Notes: generated by a model from the sequence alone, not told the origin. Positions 26,429 through 34,854 are shown, numbered from the stretch's first letter. The stretch: DNA of 64,000 nucleotides from Alg239-R122 sp041746135 (GCA_041746135.1 JBGTHQ010000031.1:1-64000); one strand, 5' to 3'. Program-made: numbers and translations.

Positions 26429-27325
26429 ATGGCCGCTCGCCCAAAATACCGCAAACAGGATAAAAGCCTGATTCCTGAAGGCCGTCTCACCGGTCCGATG
26501 CCCTGGGTGATCGCAATTATGATGTTATTGACCATTCTGGCGGCGGCGGGCGGACTCGCGCTGCGGGCTTCCGCGGTCCAGGTCAATGCCGATCTGGCGG
26601 GCCGCGTCACCGTACAGATTGTCGAAGCCAATCCCGATTTGCGGAGCGCGCAAAGCATTGCCGCCGCACAGGCTCTTGACCAGTCGCGGCTGGTGCGCAC
26701 CATCGAAACCGTTTCGGACGAAGAGGTCGAACAATTGCTGGCCCCCTGGATCGGCTCCGAAGGATTTGACAGTTCGATACCGATCCCTGCGCTGATCGAC
26801 ATTGACCTTAATGGGCCCGCCAATGAAACCAACCTGGACGAATTGCGCGACCTGCTGGTAGATATTGCACCGGCGGCGCGGGTCGACGCGCATGGCGACT
26901 GGTTGAAACCGTTATTCGCGTTGCTGGCCTCACTGCAATATCTGGCACTTGCCTTGGTATTGCTTCTGGCATTCGCCACGTCCGCGGCGGTATTGCTCTC
27001 GGCGCGCAGTTCGCTCAACACACATGGCGAGACGATTAACGTTCTTCACCTGCTGGGTGCAACCGATGCGCAGATAACCCGCCTGTTTCAGCGCCGCATT
27101 GCGCTCGACGCGCTGTTTGGCGGACTGGTCGGCTTGCTTGCCGCGGTTACGGTGCTGCTGCTGATAGCGACGCAGGCGGGCGATATCGGTTCGGGCTTGC
27201 TGGAATCGGCCTTGCTGCACTGGTACGACTGGGTCATATTAGGGCTGATACCCTTTGCGGGGATTTTGCTGGCCATGCTGACGGCGCGGCTGACCGTCAT
27301 GCGTGCTTTACGGAAAATATTGTGA
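26429..27325 (+). CDS. ftsX: Cell-division permease FtsX
   Basis: A 298-residue inner-membrane protein with four predicted transmembrane helices: one near residues 25-47, then about 165-190, 220-245 and 265-290. A periplasmic loop of about 110 residues between the first two is where FtsX contacts hydrolase activators. The cytoplasmic segment NVLHLLGATDAQITRLFQRR is characteristic of FtsX. It starts 2 bp after ftsE, and its stop overlaps the GTG start of the next gene. Confidence 0.93.
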   Translation: MAARPKYRKQDKSLIPEGRLTGPMPWVIAIMMLLTILAAAGGLALRASAVQVNADLAGRVTVQIVEANPDLRSAQSIAAAQALDQSRLVRTIETVSDEEVEQLLAPWIGSEGFDSSIPIPALIDIDLNGPANETNLDELRDLLVDIAPAARVDAHGDWLKPLFALLASLQYLALALVLLLAFATSAAVLLSARSSLNTHGETINVLHLLGATDAQITRLFQRRIALDALFGGLVGLLAAVTVLLLIATQAGDIGSGLLESALLHWYDWVILGLIPFAGILLAMLTARLTVMRALRKIL

Positions 27326-27852
27326 TTATAAGATTTTTCTCCTTTCTTCTGCTGGCATGGATGCTGGGTTTCGCGTGGTTTGCCATCGCCCTCCCGCAGC
27401 CCATGGGGAGCGATCGCACCGATGCCGTGGTGGTTGTCACAGGCGGTGGCGGGCGGATCGCGCGAGGTTTGCAGGTGCTGGAAAGCGAATGGGCGGCCCG
27501 TATGCTGATTTCCGGTGTCGACCGCGAAGTCAAGGCGGCCGAGCTGGCAAAAGAATATAACACGCCGGTGCGGCTATTTGCCTGTTGCATCGACCTGGGC
27601 TTTGCCGCCACCGATACGCGCAGCAACGGGCAGGAAGTGGCGGACTGGATCAAGCGAAGCGACTATATGTCGATCAGGCTGGTCACGACAGACTGGCATA
27701 TGCGCCGGGCGAAATATGAAATCGAACAGGCGCTTCCCGACGAAGTAACCGTGTCTGCCGATGCCGTACAGGGTAAGCCCACGCTGGCCATGCTGTTTCT
27801 GGAATACCACAAATATCTGCTCAGCCGCGGCGCCAGTATGGCGAAGATTTAG
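27322..27852 (+). CDS. YdcF-family (DUF218) membrane protein
   Basis: A 176-residue protein with a GTG start overlapping the ftsX stop (GTGA). One N-terminal membrane helix (residues 3-24) is followed by a DUF218 domain: DAVVVVTGGGGRIARGLQVLESEWAARMLISG and later TTDWHMRRAKYEIEQAL. Characterised relatives (ElyC, SanA) act in envelope maintenance, possibly on lipid carriers, but the reaction is not established here. Its tight coupling to ftsEX and plsC supports an envelope role. Confidence 0.88.
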   Translation: MIIRFFSFLLLAWMLGFAWFAIALPQPMGSDRTDAVVVVTGGGGRIARGLQVLESEWAARMLISGVDREVKAAELAKEYNTPVRLFACCIDLGFAATDTRSNGQEVADWIKRSDYMSIRLVTTDWHMRRAKYEIEQALPDEVTVSADAVQGKPTLAMLFLEYHKYLLSRGASMAKI

Positions 27853-27854
27853 GG

Positions 27855-28556
27855 ATGCGGCTCACCCATCTCTTTCGGTCGATCCTGTTCGCCATAGTCT
27901 TTTATATCGGCTCGGTATTTTTCGTGCTGCTGGCGCTGATCGGACTGATCGGGTCGCAATCGCTCCTGCAAAACTGTGCGCACGGGTGGAGCCGGTATCA
28001 TGCCGTCTGCGCCCGCATATTCCTGAACGTGCGGGTGCGGATCGATGGCCGGATTACGCAAGAACCGGTCGTCTTTGCGATCAAGCATGAAAGCGCATTC
28101 GAGACGATCGAAGTGTTGCGGCAGTTCAGCACACCCGCCGTGGTGGCGAAAAAAGAACTGGCTCGGATCCCTTTCTGGGGCACGGTCGCAACGCATTACG
28201 GGATGATCTATGTCGACCGCAATGGCGGCGCGCGCGCGCTGCGCGATATGCTCAAATCGGTAAGGAGCTATATAGCGCAAGGTCGGCCGATCATCATTTT
28301 TGCCGAAGGCAGAACCGTCTCGCGCGGTGAGCGGCCACCGCTGGCATCGGGTTTTGCAGGTCTGTATAAAATCGCCGGACTGCCGGTGGTCCCGATTGCG
28401 CTCGATAGCGGCCTGGTCAGTCCGAAGCACAGTTTTATAAAAACGCCCGGCACCATCACGTTCAAGATTGGCGAACAAATACCGGCTGGTCTGCCACGCG
28501 CAGAGGTGGAAGCCCGCGTGCATGAAGCGATCAATGCGCTGAATTCGCCTGCCTGA
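27855..28556 (+). CDS. plsC: 1-acyl-sn-glycerol-3-phosphate acyltransferase
   Basis: A 233-residue PlsC-type acyltransferase that converts lysophosphatidic acid to phosphatidic acid at the inner membrane. The N-terminal helix (about 10-33) anchors it. The catalytic HX4D motif is KHESAFET, where the usual Asp is replaced by Glu (H-E-S-A-F-E), followed by GMIYVDRNGGARAL and FAEGRTVSRGE in place of FPEGTR. It starts 2 bp after ydcF. Its stop codon abuts the stop of the convergent tyrC with no base between. A second PlsC domain exists in the fusion protein at 4714-8295. Confidence 0.9.
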   Translation: MRLTHLFRSILFAIVFYIGSVFFVLLALIGLIGSQSLLQNCAHGWSRYHAVCARIFLNVRVRIDGRITQEPVVFAIKHESAFETIEVLRQFSTPAVVAKKELARIPFWGTVATHYGMIYVDRNGGARALRDMLKSVRSYIAQGRPIIIFAEGRTVSRGERPPLASGFAGLYKIAGLPVVPIALDSGLVSPKHSFIKTPGTITFKIGEQIPAGLPRAEVEARVHEAINALNSPA

Positions 28557-29471
28557 TCAGTCGTGGCTGCGTCCGAAATCGGGCGCGGCGTCATCCTGCC
28601 CCTCTTCGATGATTTCGCGGCGCACCGCGCGGGTGCGGGAAAACAGCTCTTCCAGCTCGTCGCCTCTGTCCCAGCGGATCGCGCGCTGCAATGCGGACAG
28701 ATCTTCGGAAAAACGCTGCAGCATCTCGAGCACCGCCTCCTTGTTCGACAGGAACACGTCGCGCCACATGATCGGATCGGACGCGGCGATCCGGGTAAAA
28801 TCGCGAAAGCCGCCGGCGCTGTATTTAATTACTTCGCTTTGCGTGACGTCTTCCAGGTCGGACGCGGTGCCGACGATGGTATAGGCGATCAGGTGGGGCA
28901 AATGGCTGGTAACCGCCAGCACCATGTCGTGATGCGCGGCATCCATCGTTTCGACATTCGCGCCCAGATTTTCCCAGAAGGTAGTCAGTCGGGCGACACT
29001 GTCCGCATTGCTGTCGGCATCGGGGGTAAGAATGCACCAGCGTCCTTGGAACAGGCTGGCAAAGCCCGCATCGGGGCCGCTCTTTTCGGTGCCGGCAACC
29101 GGGTGGGCGGGGACATGAATATGATCCGGCACGGCCGCGCGCATCGCCGCCAGCACGCTGGCCTTGCATGAGCCGACATCGCTGATGACGGCATCGGCGG
29201 CAAGGTGCGGTGCGGCGGCTATCAACACCGCCTCCATCGCGCCCACGGGGACGCACAGGATCACCAAATCCGCCGTGTCGAGATTACGCGTATAGTCTCT
29301 ATGGACATGGTCGCAGATATCGAGCGCCTTGGCCCGCTCGCATGTATCGGCGTCGGCGTCGAAACCAGATATTTGGATGTCCGGCATGTGCGCCCTGACC
29401 GCCCGCGCGATCGAAGAGCCGATCAGGCCGAGGCCGATGATCGCGACATGGCGAAACGAAGCATCGCTCAT
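28557..29471 (-). CDS. tyrC: Prephenate/cyclohexadienyl dehydrogenase
   Basis: The true start is at 29471 (MSDASFRHVAIIGLGLIGSS), overlapping the hisC stop by ATGA; an 88-residue upstream frame lies inside hisC. The 304-residue NAD-dependent dehydrogenase has the GLGLIGSS nucleotide loop, DVGSCK, HPVAGTEKSG, which is the usual prephenate dehydrogenase pattern, and TSHLPHLIAY. It catalyses the oxidative decarboxylation of prephenate or arogenate in tyrosine synthesis. Coupling to hisC is common because the aminotransferase can serve both pathways. Confidence 0.94.
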   Translation of the reverse strand: MSDASFRHVAIIGLGLIGSSIARAVRAHMPDIQISGFDADADTCERAKALDICDHVHRDYTRNLDTADLVILCVPVGAMEAVLIAAAPHLAADAVISDVGSCKASVLAAMRAAVPDHIHVPAHPVAGTEKSGPDAGFASLFQGRWCILTPDADSNADSVARLTTFWENLGANVETMDAAHHDMVLAVTSHLPHLIAYTIVGTASDLEDVTQSEVIKYSAGGFRDFTRIAASDPIMWRDVFLSNKEAVLEMLQRFSEDLSALQRAIRWDRGDELEELFSRTRAVRREIIEEGQDDAAPDFGRSHD

Positions 29472-30586
29472 GCGTTCTGTTCCATGATCCGGCGAAGGGC
29501 TGCGGCAAGACCGCGCATATCCTCCTCCGCGCCGATGGTAATGCGCAAGGCATGCGGCAACCCCTGTCCGGGCAGCCAGCGCACGATATAGCCTACTTCC
29601 ATCAATCCGTTCAGCACGGTCTCGGCTAGCGTGGGGGTGGGAAACAGAACCAGCAGGAAATTGGCGTGCGACGGTACGACTGACAGTCCGTAATTGCCCA
29701 TCGCTTCGATCTCGCCTGCCAGCCAGGCGCGCCATTTCAGATTATGGTTGCGGGATTTTTCGACAAACTGCTGGTCACCCAGCGCGGCGATCGCCGCGGC
29801 CTGCCCGGTCGACGTCACATTGAACGGCCCGCGTATCCGGTTCAGCGTATCGATGATATGCGCCGCGCCGGTGGCCCATCCGATCCGCTCTCCGGCCAGC
29901 CCGTAGATTTTGGAAAACGTGCGCGTGACCAGCACATTGTTCTGCGTTTGCGCAAGCTCCAATCCGCCATCGTCATCGCCGCCATCCAGATATTCGGCAT
30001 AGGCCTGATCGAGCACGAACAGGACATCGGACGGTATGGCGGCGTGTAATCGGGCAACTTCTGCACGGCTGGCCAACGTGCCGGTGGGATTGTTCGGATT
30101 GGCGAGAAAGACCACGCGGGTCTGGTCGTTGATACAATTGATCAATGCATCCACATCGGTGGCATAATCCTTGTCCGGGGCGACCACCGGCACCGCGCCG
30201 ACGCGCCGTGCTGTAATGTCGTATAGAGAAAAACCATATCGCACATAAAGCAGTTCATCCCCGATGCCGGCATAGCCCTGCGCCGCAAGGTAAAGCAATT
30301 CACCTGAGCCGGTGCCGCAAACGATATTCGTGGCGTCCAATCCATGTGTTTGCGCCAGAGCATGGCGCAGGGCCGTGGCATCTGGATCGCAATAAATAGC
30401 ACTGCTATCGGCTGCCATTTCCTGCATCGCCGCACGCGCTTTCGGGCTGTGGCCGAGCGGGTTTTCATTGGCCGAAAGTTTGATGAGCGGGGTGCCATCT
30501 GTGTCCGCCGACTTGCCAGGCGTATAGGCGTGTATCGCGCGCACATAGGGTTTGGGTTCGGGGCGGGTTTTGGCGGGTCGCGTCAT
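29468..30586 (-). CDS. hisC: Histidinol-phosphate aminotransferase (possibly dual aromatic role)
   Basis: The start at 30586 (MTRPAKTRPEPKPYVRAIHAYTPGK) gives 372 residues, the family length. PLP features include ANENPLG, NPNNPTGT, DQAYAEY and the lysine region RTFSKIYGLAGERIGW. It transaminates imidazole-acetol phosphate in histidine synthesis. Because it overlaps tyrC by four bases, it may also transaminate prephenate or phenylpyruvate. It diverges from metX across only 92 bp, so their promoters share one short region. Confidence 0.94.
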   Translation of the reverse strand: MTRPAKTRPEPKPYVRAIHAYTPGKSADTDGTPLIKLSANENPLGHSPKARAAMQEMAADSSAIYCDPDATALRHALAQTHGLDATNIVCGTGSGELLYLAAQGYAGIGDELLYVRYGFSLYDITARRVGAVPVVAPDKDYATDVDALINCINDQTRVVFLANPNNPTGTLASRAEVARLHAAIPSDVLFVLDQAYAEYLDGGDDDGGLELAQTQNNVLVTRTFSKIYGLAGERIGWATGAAHIIDTLNRIRGPFNVTSTGQAAAIAALGDQQFVEKSRNHNLKWRAWLAGEIEAMGNYGLSVVPSHANFLLVLFPTPTLAETVLNGLMEVGYIVRWLPGQGLPHALRITIGAEEDMRGLAAALRRIMEQNA

Positions 30587-30614
30587 GGTGGTCCTGGCTT
30601 TAGCCGTGCGGCAC

Positions 30615-30670
30615 GCCCCCTGCCAAGAGGTAAAGCGCATTGACACGGAGGGGCTTGGCGGAATAGCGCC
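30615..30670 (+). promoter_or_regulatory. metX: metX upstream region: TTGACA box and crossing complementary segments
   Basis: The 92-bp hisC-metX gap holds TTGACA at 30640-30645 with a weak -10 (AATAGC at 30662-30667). Transcription from it would begin only about 5-10 bases before the metX ATG, and the ATG has no ribosome site, so a near-leaderless message is possible. Alternatively, GCCCC (30615-30619) can pair with GGGGC (30650-30654) and GCCAA (30622-30626) with TTGGC (30655-30659). These pairings cross, as in a pseudoknot. Known SAM-II consensus bases were not recognised. Either reading is tentative. Confidence 0.3.
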
Positions 30671-30678
30671 GACATTCC

Positions 30679-31812
30679 ATGCAAACCGCCGCCCGCCATA
30701 GCCAGACTGCCCCATTGCACGATCCGTTGCCACTCGATTGCGGCAAGCAGCTGGAGGGCGTCGAGATCGCCTATGAAAGCTATGGTGAACTGAACGCCGA
30801 CAAGAGTAATGCGGTTCTCATTTGCCATGCGCTGACCGGCGATCAATATGTTGCGTCGGCCCATCCCGTGACGGGCAAACCCGGCTGGTGGGCGCGAATG
30901 GTTGGAGCCGGCAAGCCGGTCGACACTGACCGCTATCATGTGATCTGTTCCAATGTATTGGGCAGCTGCATGGGATCGACCGGCCCCGCCTCGGTCAATC
31001 CGGTTACCGGCCAGCCCTATGCGATGGATTTTCCGGTCATCACCATCGCCGATATGGTGCGCGCGCAGGCGAGGTTGATGGACCATCTGGGCATCGACCG
31101 ACTGCATGGCGTCATCGGCGGATCGATGGGCGGCATGCAGGTGCTCGGCTGGGCGTCGGACTATCCCGATCGTGTCGGCGCGGCAGTTGTTATCGCATCG
31201 GCGGCGCGGCACAGCGCGCAGAATATCGCGTTTCACGAAGTCGGGCGACAGGCGATCATGGCCGACCCCAATTGGCGCGGTGGCAATTATTATAACGCGG
31301 GCGATGCGCCTAGCGCGGGGCTCGCCGTGGCGCGGATGGCCGCACACATCACTTATCTATCCGAAGAGGGGCTGACCGAGAAATTCGGTCGGCGTCTGCA
31401 GGACCGTGCCGATGGAACGAAGGGGGCCAAGACGTTCGGCTTCGATGCCGATTTCCAGATTGAGAGCTATTTGCGGCATCAGGGCATCAACTTCGTCGAG
31501 CGGTTCGACGCCAACAGCTATCTCTATATCACCCGCGCGATGGACTATTTCGATCTGGCCGAGGCAAAGGGCGGACATCTCGCCCATATATTTGCAGGGT
31601 CCGACACGCGCTTTTGCCTGATCAGCTTTACCACCGACTGGCTTTATCCCACGGCGGAATCGCGTTCGATCCTGCACGCGCTCAACGCGGCGGGCGCGCA
31701 TGCCAGCTTTGTCGAACTCGAATCGCCTTTCGGCCATGATGCGTTTCTGCTCGAAAATGCCGGGCTTGAGGCGATCGTGCGCGGGTTCCTGAATAACGGG
31801 ATCGCGGCGTGA
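30679..31812 (+). CDS. metX: Homoserine O-acetyltransferase
   Basis: A 377-residue alpha/beta-hydrolase-fold enzyme that acylates homoserine in methionine synthesis. The oxyanion region CHALTGDQY, the nucleophile elbow GGSMGG (Ser near 149), NVLGSCMGSTGPAS and the C-terminal catalytic pair region (LYP, then GHDAFLLE with the His) are all present. In many alphaproteobacteria the MetX protein works together with MetW, which here overlaps it by four bases. The acyl donor (acetyl or succinyl) cannot be settled by eye. Confidence 0.95.
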   Translation: MQTAARHSQTAPLHDPLPLDCGKQLEGVEIAYESYGELNADKSNAVLICHALTGDQYVASAHPVTGKPGWWARMVGAGKPVDTDRYHVICSNVLGSCMGSTGPASVNPVTGQPYAMDFPVITIADMVRAQARLMDHLGIDRLHGVIGGSMGGMQVLGWASDYPDRVGAAVVIASAARHSAQNIAFHEVGRQAIMADPNWRGGNYYNAGDAPSAGLAVARMAAHITYLSEEGLTEKFGRRLQDRADGTKGAKTFGFDADFQIESYLRHQGINFVERFDANSYLYITRAMDYFDLAEAKGGHLAHIFAGSDTRFCLISFTTDWLYPTAESRSILHALNAAGAHASFVELESPFGHDAFLLENAGLEAIVRGFLNNGIAA

Positions 31813-32399
31813 CCAGTCTTCGCCCCGACCAGACAATCATTGCTGCCCATGTGCGCGAAGGCACGCGCGTCCTCGATATCGGCTGCGGCGATGGCGCGCT
31901 GATGCAGGCGCTGCGCACCCGCAAGAATGTCGATGCGCGCGGTCTCGAGATCGATCCCTCGAAAGTGGCCCAGGCGATGGCACATGGGCTTTCCGTGGCG
32001 CAGGGTGACGCCGTGACGGATCTTACCCATTATCCGGACCAAAGCTTCGACTATGCGATATTGAGCCGCACGTTGCAGACGGTGCAGCGCCCCGACCGTG
32101 TGCTCGATGAACTGGTGCGGATCGGGCGGCAGGCGTTCGTGAGCTTCCCCAATTTCGCGCACTGGCGCGTGCGCACGTCGCTTTTGATGGGCGGGCGCAT
32201 GCCGGTGACGCGGCTGATCCCCGAACAATGGTATGACACGCCCAATATCCACCACGTTACGATTGACGATTTCCGCGCGTTGATCGCCGACAAGGGATTG
32301 CAGCAGGACGGGCAGTGGTTCCTGTCGGGCGACAAACTGACCGCACGCGGCGCGGCGAACCTGATGGCGGAGCATGCGGTGTTTTTGTTGAGAGCATGA
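31809..32399 (+). CDS. metW: Methionine biosynthesis protein MetW
   Basis: A 196-residue class I methyltransferase-fold protein with GTG start overlapping metX (GTGA). It carries the motif VLDIGCGDGALMQAL (SAM-binding-like), the segment DYAILSRTLQTVQRPDRVLDELVRIGR and SFPNFAHWRVR, all typical of MetW. MetW is required for homoserine acyltransferase activity in several proteobacteria, probably as a partner subunit rather than a methyltransferase. Confidence 0.94.
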   Translation: MTSLRPDQTIIAAHVREGTRVLDIGCGDGALMQALRTRKNVDARGLEIDPSKVAQAMAHGLSVAQGDAVTDLTHYPDQSFDYAILSRTLQTVQRPDRVLDELVRIGRQAFVSFPNFAHWRVRTSLLMGGRMPVTRLIPEQWYDTPNIHHVTIDDFRALIADKGLQQDGQWFLSGDKLTARGAANLMAEHAVFLLRA

Positions 32400-32406
32400 C
32401 TTGCAA

Positions 32407-32433
32407 TTGACATTGTACAGATAAGAGTACAAT
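32407..32433 (+). promoter_or_regulatory. Promoter and operator of the yefM-yoeB pair
   Basis: TTGACA (32407-32412) and TACAAT (32428-32433) form a promoter with a short 15-bp spacer. Overlapping it, ATTGTAC (32412-32418) and GTACAAT (32427-32433) make a perfect inverted repeat around 8 bases. It contains the TGTACA core known from YefM-YoeB operators, so autoregulation by the antitoxin is very likely. Confidence 0.75.
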
Positions 32434-32441
32434 GAAGTTTT

Positions 32442-32696
32442 ATGTTGATGGAAAACTTTTCAAAAGCCCGTGCCAATTTAAAGGCGCTGATGGACCGTGT
32501 GGTTGCAGATAAGATACCCATGAAGATCACGCGTCAAAACGGGGAAGCCGTCGTCATGGTCTCCGAAAGCGAATGGGCGAGCATGGAGGAGACACTGCAT
32601 CTGCTGTCTTCGCCAGCCAATGCGAAAGAATTGATGGAATCGATTGCCCAGCTTGATGCGGGCCAAGGTGAAGAACACGAGCTTATCGATCCGTGA
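32442..32696 (+). CDS. yefM: Antitoxin of the YefM/Phd family
   Basis: An 84-residue antitoxin. Residues 1-55 are the Phd/YefM DNA-binding dimerisation domain (NFSKARANLKALMDRVVADKIPMKITR, then GEAVVMVSESEWASMEETLHLL), and the acidic C-terminus (QLDAGQGEEHELIDP) would wrap and block the toxin. ATG codons at 32442 and 32448 are both possible starts. The toxin gene begins inside its stop codon (GTGA), so translation is coupled. It should repress its own promoter through the repeat at 32412-32433. Confidence 0.93.
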   Translation: MLMENFSKARANLKALMDRVVADKIPMKITRQNGEAVVMVSESEWASMEETLHLLSSPANAKELMESIAQLDAGQGEEHELIDP

Positions 32697-32959
32697 ATCT
32701 GACCTTCTCGGCGAAGGCGTGGAGCCATTACCTTTATTGGCATGATAAAGACCGCAAAACCCTGCAACGCATCAATGCATTGTTACAGGAAACCATGCGG
32801 ACTCCGTTCAAAGGCGTAGGCAAGCCGGAGCCGCTACGCGACAATCTGAAAGGCTGGTGGTCGCGCCGCATCACGCAGGAACACCGCCTCGTCTACCGCG
32901 TGAGCGGCGAAGGCGACGCGCAGGTTCTGGAAGTGGCGCAATGCCGGTATCATTATTGA
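32693..32959 (+). CDS. yoeB: YoeB-type mRNA interferase toxin
   Basis: An 88-residue toxin of the RelE/YoeB fold, cutting mRNA in the ribosomal A site when free of antitoxin. All catalytic positions known from E. coli YoeB are visible: Glu46 (KPEPL), Arg65 (EHRLVYRV) and the terminal His-Tyr (CRYHY). The LKGWWSRRITQEHRLVY block is a family signature. Intact residues argue for an active toxin. GTG start, four-base overlap with the antitoxin. Confidence 0.94.
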   Translation: MNLTFSAKAWSHYLYWHDKDRKTLQRINALLQETMRTPFKGVGKPEPLRDNLKGWWSRRITQEHRLVYRVSGEGDAQVLEVAQCRYHY

Positions 32960-32982
32960 AGCAATGAATAATGGAGTTAGGA

Positions 32983-33147
32983 ATGTCTCGTTTTCCAAAA
33001 GGACAATCAAGCCTGGCAGCCTCAGCCCACGCTGAGAGGATGAGGACCCTCAAGAATAAAGGCAAAGGCTGCAGTTCTGTCGTAATGCTCTGTATTTTTA
33101 CAGGTTCGATATTACTTGCATACATAATTGACAGCAGTTTTATTTAA
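32983..33147 (+). CDS. Small single-pass membrane protein (54 residues)
   Basis: An ATG at 32983 with GGAG seven bases upstream opens a 54-codon frame to TAA at 33145-33147. The first 29 residues are basic (MSRFPKGQSS...RMRTLKNKGKG); residues 31-48 are hydrophobic (SSVVMLCIFTGSILLAYI) and the end is DSSFI. It lies 23 bp after yoeB on the same strand, and its last four bases overlap the convergent prfC stop. No family recognised. The good ribosome site and clean membrane segment support it, but the frame is short enough to be chance. Confidence 0.45.
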   Translation: MSRFPKGQSSLAASAHAERMRTLKNKGKGCSSVVMLCIFTGSILLAYIIDSSFI

Positions 33148-34736
33148 CGCTCCTTGGTCGCGCTAAACCTGATATCCGGGTTCTTCTCTTCCTGATAGCT
33201 GACATCCCAGGCCGATTTCGCGAGAAATACGGTGTCGCCGTCGCGGTCTTTGGCGAGGTTGGCTTGGGCGATGCGCTTGAAGGCCTCCAGCGTGGCTTCT
33301 TCGCCGGTGATCCAGCGCGCGGTTTCGAACGGGGCCATTTCCAGCACCGCCTCGACTTTATATTCCGCCGATAGCCGCGAGACCAGCACTTCGAGTTGCA
33401 ACTGCCCGACCACGCCGACAATCCATTGCGCGCCGATTTCGGGATAGAAAACCTGGATCACGCCCTCTTCGCTGAGGTCGTCGAGCGCCTTGCGCAGCTG
33501 CTTGGTCTTGGTCGGGTCTTTCAATATCACGCGGCGGAGGATTTCGGGTGCGAAATTGGGCAGGCCGGTAAAGCGCACGTCGTTCTTTTCCGACAGCGTG
33601 TCGCCGACGCGCAGGGTGCCGTGGTTGGGAATGCCGATAATATCGCCGGGAAACGCCTGATCGGCAATTTCGCGATCCTGCGCAAAGAACAGGATCGGCG
33701 AGTGCACCGCGATCGGTTTGCCATGCCCGCTGGGGGTGAGTTTCATGCCGCGTTTGAACGTGCCCGAACACAGCCGCATGAACGCGATGCGATCGCGGTG
33801 CATCGGGTCCATATTGGCCTGCACCTTGAAGATAAAGCCGGTGACGTCGCCACGTTCGGGGCCGATATCGTGCGGCTCGGCCGGTTGCGGCCGCGGCGGC
33901 GGGGCGTGCGCGGCAATCGCGTCGATCAGCGACACGATCCCGAATTCCTTGAGCGCCGAGCCGAAATAAACCGGGGTCAGATCGCCGCTACGATAGGCCT
34001 CCAGGTCGAATTGCGGATAGCCTTGGCGCGCCAGTTCGCCTTCTTCGGTCAGCCGCGCCAGTGCGCCTTGCGACAGCACGTCCGCCAGTTTCGGATCGTC
34101 CAGACCGCTAAACGGCTTCGCGTCGCCCAGATATTCCTTGCTGGGGCCGGTGGGCTGCGCCAGCGTGTCGGTGGCGAAATCGTACACCCCCTCGAACTGC
34201 CCGCCCATGCCGGTGGGCCAGGCCATCGGACAGACGTCGAGCGCGAGCATATCGGCGACTTCGTCCATCAATTCGAACGGATCGCGGCCCTCGCGGTCGA
34301 CTTTGTTGATAAAGGTGATGATGGGAACCGAACGCAGGCGGCACACCTCGAACAATTTGCGCGTCTGCGGCTCGATGCCCTTGGCCGCGTCGATCACCAT
34401 GATCGCGCTGTCGACCGCGGTTAGCGTGCGATAGGTATCTTCGGAAAAATCCTCATGCCCCGGCGTGTCGAGCAAGTTGAATGTAATCATCTCGCCGTCA
34501 TTGCTGGCCCGTTCGAATGTCATGACCGATGACGTCACTGAAATGCCGCGCTGCTGCTCGATCTTCATCCAGTCCGACCGCGCCCGCCGCGCTTGCCCAC
34601 GCGCCTTGACCTCTCCCGCCAGATGGATCGCGCCGCCCTGCAGCAACAGCTTTTCCGTGAGTGTTGTTTTACCCGCATCGGGATGCGAGATAATGGCGAA
34701 TGTGCGCCGGCTCTGGGTTTGGGTGTCGTTGGTCAT
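33144..34736 (-). CDS. prfC: Peptide chain release factor 3
   Basis: A 530-residue translational GTPase that removes RF1/RF2 from the ribosome after termination. I place the start at ATG 34736 rather than a TTG nine bases upstream. G motifs are ISHPDAGKTTLTEKLL (P loop), RGISVTSS, DTPGHEDF and NKVDREGRDPFELMDE, the last being specific to RF3 among these GTPases. Length matches the family. No strong ribosome site is visible. It follows pheT on the same strand, separated by the 89-bp repeat copy at 34758-34846. Confidence 0.95.
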   Translation of the reverse strand: MTNDTQTQSRRTFAIISHPDAGKTTLTEKLLLQGGAIHLAGEVKARGQARRARSDWMKIEQQRGISVTSSVMTFERASNDGEMITFNLLDTPGHEDFSEDTYRTLTAVDSAIMVIDAAKGIEPQTRKLFEVCRLRSVPIITFINKVDREGRDPFELMDEVADMLALDVCPMAWPTGMGGQFEGVYDFATDTLAQPTGPSKEYLGDAKPFSGLDDPKLADVLSQGALARLTEEGELARQGYPQFDLEAYRSGDLTPVYFGSALKEFGIVSLIDAIAAHAPPPRPQPAEPHDIGPERGDVTGFIFKVQANMDPMHRDRIAFMRLCSGTFKRGMKLTPSGHGKPIAVHSPILFFAQDREIADQAFPGDIIGIPNHGTLRVGDTLSEKNDVRFTGLPNFAPEILRRVILKDPTKTKQLRKALDDLSEEGVIQVFYPEIGAQWIVGVVGQLQLEVLVSRLSAEYKVEAVLEMAPFETARWITGEEATLEAFKRIAQANLAKDRDGDTVFLAKSAWDVSYQEEKNPDIRFSATKER

Positions 34737-34757
34737 GCTATTCAATCTATCATTATT

Positions 34758-34846
34758 GTCATTCCGGACTTGATCCGGAATCCATCTCCCGAGCTTGCGT
34801 ATCGGTGAAGCGGCGGAAGTTGGATTCCCGCTTTCGCGGGAATGAC
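34758..34846 (-). repeat. 89-bp palindromic repeat element, copy A (intergenic)
   Basis: The element starts GTCATTCC and ends GGGAATGAC, so its ends are inverted repeats. It contains two hairpins: TCCGGA-CTTGA-TCCGGA in the left half and ATTCCCGC-TTTC-GCGGGAAT in the right. It begins 8 bp beyond the pheT stop. It matches copy B (35944-36032) over the full 89 bases at 69 positions by my hand alignment, best at both ends. Elements of this type are dispersed in many proteobacterial genomes. Confidence 0.85.
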
Positions 34847-34854
34847 GGTGTTAT

